Below are positions 62,397 through 64,000 of a DNA stretch of 64,000 nt, piece by piece. The DNA comes from Lithospermum erythrorhizon (taxonomy: Eukaryota; Streptophyta; Magnoliopsida; Boraginales; Boraginaceae): NCBI GenBank assembly GCA_019722365.1, contig JADFUC010002358.1, forward strand, positions 744,001-808,000, given 5' to 3'. The notes under the pieces are model-generated. The model did not search any database, was not told the origin of the DNA, and saw nothing but the letters and a program-made list of their open reading frames with translations. Position numbers and translations under genes: made by a program. Positions within the stretch are counted from its first letter, which is position 1; every line of letters begins with the position of its first letter.

Positions 62397-64000
62397 TTAT
62401 CTGAACCCGGACGAAGCTGCTTGTGTACCTGCTGGTGGCTTCCTCATTGCTCTCGACTGCGCAAGTATCTCATCATAGTTCTGGCAATGCAACAAACCCA
62501 TTAGAATGTCGACAAGGAGAAAAATAATCTCCATGGAGATGAAGGGAATAATCAGTTACCCGTCTCTCAAATGCAGAATCTTGCGAGTCTATGATCTTGT
62601 CAGCAACACCATAAGCAATAGCGTCCTGTGCTTGCAAGTATTTAGGCCGCTGGATGTCTTTCGCTATTTCTTCTTTTGGTTTTCCAGTGCCTTTGGCCAA
62701 TAGTTCGATATAGTAGTCTGTGTTAGCATCTAGTTCCTTGGCCTGAGAAAGGTGACATAAGAAGCTTTCAGGCAACAGTGTACGCATGAGGGATTTGATA
62801 ACAAGATCCAAGCAGCAAGCATGAAACATGCAGAGAAAGGAATAAACCTTAATCCACATATCTATGACAGCTCCACTTGATTTGTTGACTTTGGGAAGGT
62901 ATAACTTTGCTGGAACAGAGACATGAATGAAGCTAGTTAAAATGAGCAAATCATCATATTAAACATGCGGCTTGTTTCCCATTATCAGCAAAAACTGACT
63001 ATTTAAATAGAAAATAGCTCAGCATTTAAACAAACACATGAAATGGATTTGCGATTTGACCCACTAGTTACAAGTTATAACCTTCCAGGTATTCTGTCAG
63101 GAACTAAGACCAATCATAGCTACGGGCATTTTGTTGTGGTATTCTCCATGAGATTATTTATGTCCAAGAAATTGAGAAGGGTCGAAATTTAGTAGGTCCT
63201 CGGTCAATAATTGCAGTCAGAAAATATTTGAGATTCAATTCAGGATAAATATAGTATTTGTTGATTCACATTTAAGAAGTGATGATGTAACAAAATTATT
63301 TATTTATCCATAACCATATATTTGTCATGTGGTTGCACTGCTTTTATTAGTTGATGAAAAATCTATAATGCACCATTGCTAGGTGGGTCCAACAATATGG
63401 ATTACGTATATATGGCCAAGTCATCGAGACTGTCATGAGCAAAAAATGTAGGAACTTCGTTTGCTAATATGTCTTGAAATGAAAAAAAAAATCCCTGTAA
63501 AACTAAAAATTATGAATGAGAATCTTACTGGAGGAGTTTGGCTGTAATGCTCGGTAACCCTTTGTTCCAACAGAAAGCAGCATTGCTGCTTGACCATATG
63601 CCATGCCACAATTGACCGTATAGACATCTGACTTGCAATACTTTGGAGAATGAAAAATTGAATGCAAAAGTAAGCACATAGGTTCAAATGGTAATCTATT
63701 CCACAATATTCTTCGAGTAGATGCTTACACTCATGGTGTCAGCGATAGCATAAGCCTCTGTCTCAGAGCCAACAGTTTCCATCTTATCATCCTAAGGAAA
63801 GTATAGCAGAATAAAACTAGATGAATTTACAAGATATTTACTAGTATATAGGGGAAAAAAGCTAAAACAAGCAAGGATTCTTTAGAAAATGGTGTGAGAT
63901 TAAAATTACCTGTGTACCGGATGAATTTATGTACAGATATATAGGTTTAGTTTGATTATCAAAATCTAACCACATGAACTGAGCAATGACAAGTTCAGTA
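62397..64000 (-). CDS. CLPR3: Plastid Clp protease core subunit, ClpR type (3' part, runs off the right edge)
   Basis: Exons seen on the - strand are 64000-63910 (partial), 63791-63729, 63640-63529, 62909-62848, 62742-62560 and 62480-62397, all GT-AG and in frame to TAA. About 197 residues are visible: PIYLYINSSGTQ, then VGSETEAYAIADTMS, then CGMAYGQAAMLLSVGTKGYR, then KLYLPKVNKSSGAVIDMWIK, then RPKYLQAQDAIAYGVADKII, ending AASSGFR. In catalytic ClpP the Ser-containing GxxASM motif aligns with CGMAYGQA here, where Gly replaces the nucleophilic Ser. The usual MIHQP histidine motif is also absent. This marks a non-catalytic ClpR subunit of the chloroplast Clp core. The C-terminus fits ClpR3 best from memory; the paralogue call is tentative. 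The transit peptide and N-terminus lie outside the window. Confidence 0.88.

Noticed and set aside
62473..62949. 158-codon - strand frame
   Set aside because: A read-through of a ClpR intron. The GT-AG splice sites and the conserved MWIK|AKELDANT junction show that the intron is removed.
1..64000. CRISPR array, operon or prophage-type features
   Set aside because: The direct repeats seen are two-copy tandem duplications or transposon parts, and all genes are intron-containing plant genes.

Overview
This is nuclear DNA of a flowering plant, almost certainly a eudicot. All the recognisable genes are split by GT-AG introns, and their products are plant families: a CYSTM stress peptide, a root-hair-type bHLH factor and a plastid ClpR subunit. 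The spacers are very A+T-rich and full of Stowaway-like MITEs, foldback elements, a LINE, LTR-like repeats and a decayed Helitron. AU-SINE-like fragments hint at an asterid, but that is only a guess. Nothing in the window looks prokaryotic: there is no operon and no CRISPR array.

Genes, left to right: (1) a 93-aa proline-rich CYSTM peptide, 3 exons, + strand, 13211-14279; (2) a 392-aa eight-repeat WD40 protein of the AAMP/Sqt1 type, 11 exons, - strand, 16704-20679; (3) tRNA-Pro(CGG), + strand, 30317-30388; (4) a 379-aa RlmN-like radical SAM protein, 8 exons, - strand, 32063-34917; (5) a 392-aa RSL-class bHLH transcription factor, 5 exons, - strand, 35947-37835; (6) the 3' part of a catalytically dead ClpP-family subunit, ClpR3-like, - strand, 62397 to beyond the right edge. 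The exon chains of (1), (2), (4) and (5) close in frame from ATG to stop with canonical splice sites. The chain of (6) stays in frame to the window edge.

The rest is mobile-element territory. From 1 to 13 kb there are MITEs, a long inverted repeat (10.8-11.75 kb) and a retroelement-like stretch (4.0-5.9 kb). From 14.6 to 15.4 kb there is a foldback element. From 22.3 to 29.2 kb a decayed LINE is split by a 3.9-kb LTR-like element. From 38 to 62 kb there is a gene-free block. It holds several MITEs, an inverted copy of the 1.0-2.55 kb segment that later took further insertions (44.8-49.4 kb), a second copy of the LTR-like element (45.45-48.0 kb), and a decayed Helitron (about 52.4-57.45 kb) with recognisable HUH, two-tyrosine and helicase signatures. 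A 201-bp Mutator-type MITE with a perfect 9-bp target duplication lies just beyond the Helitron end.

The genes do not form one pathway; they are unrelated housekeeping, stress and developmental genes spread through a repeat-rich chromosome arm. I found no convincing new biological system. The observations most worth following are the nested-insertion history, the foldback elements, the partial tRNA-Pro next to the intact one, and the unusual ends of the bHLH and ClpR proteins.
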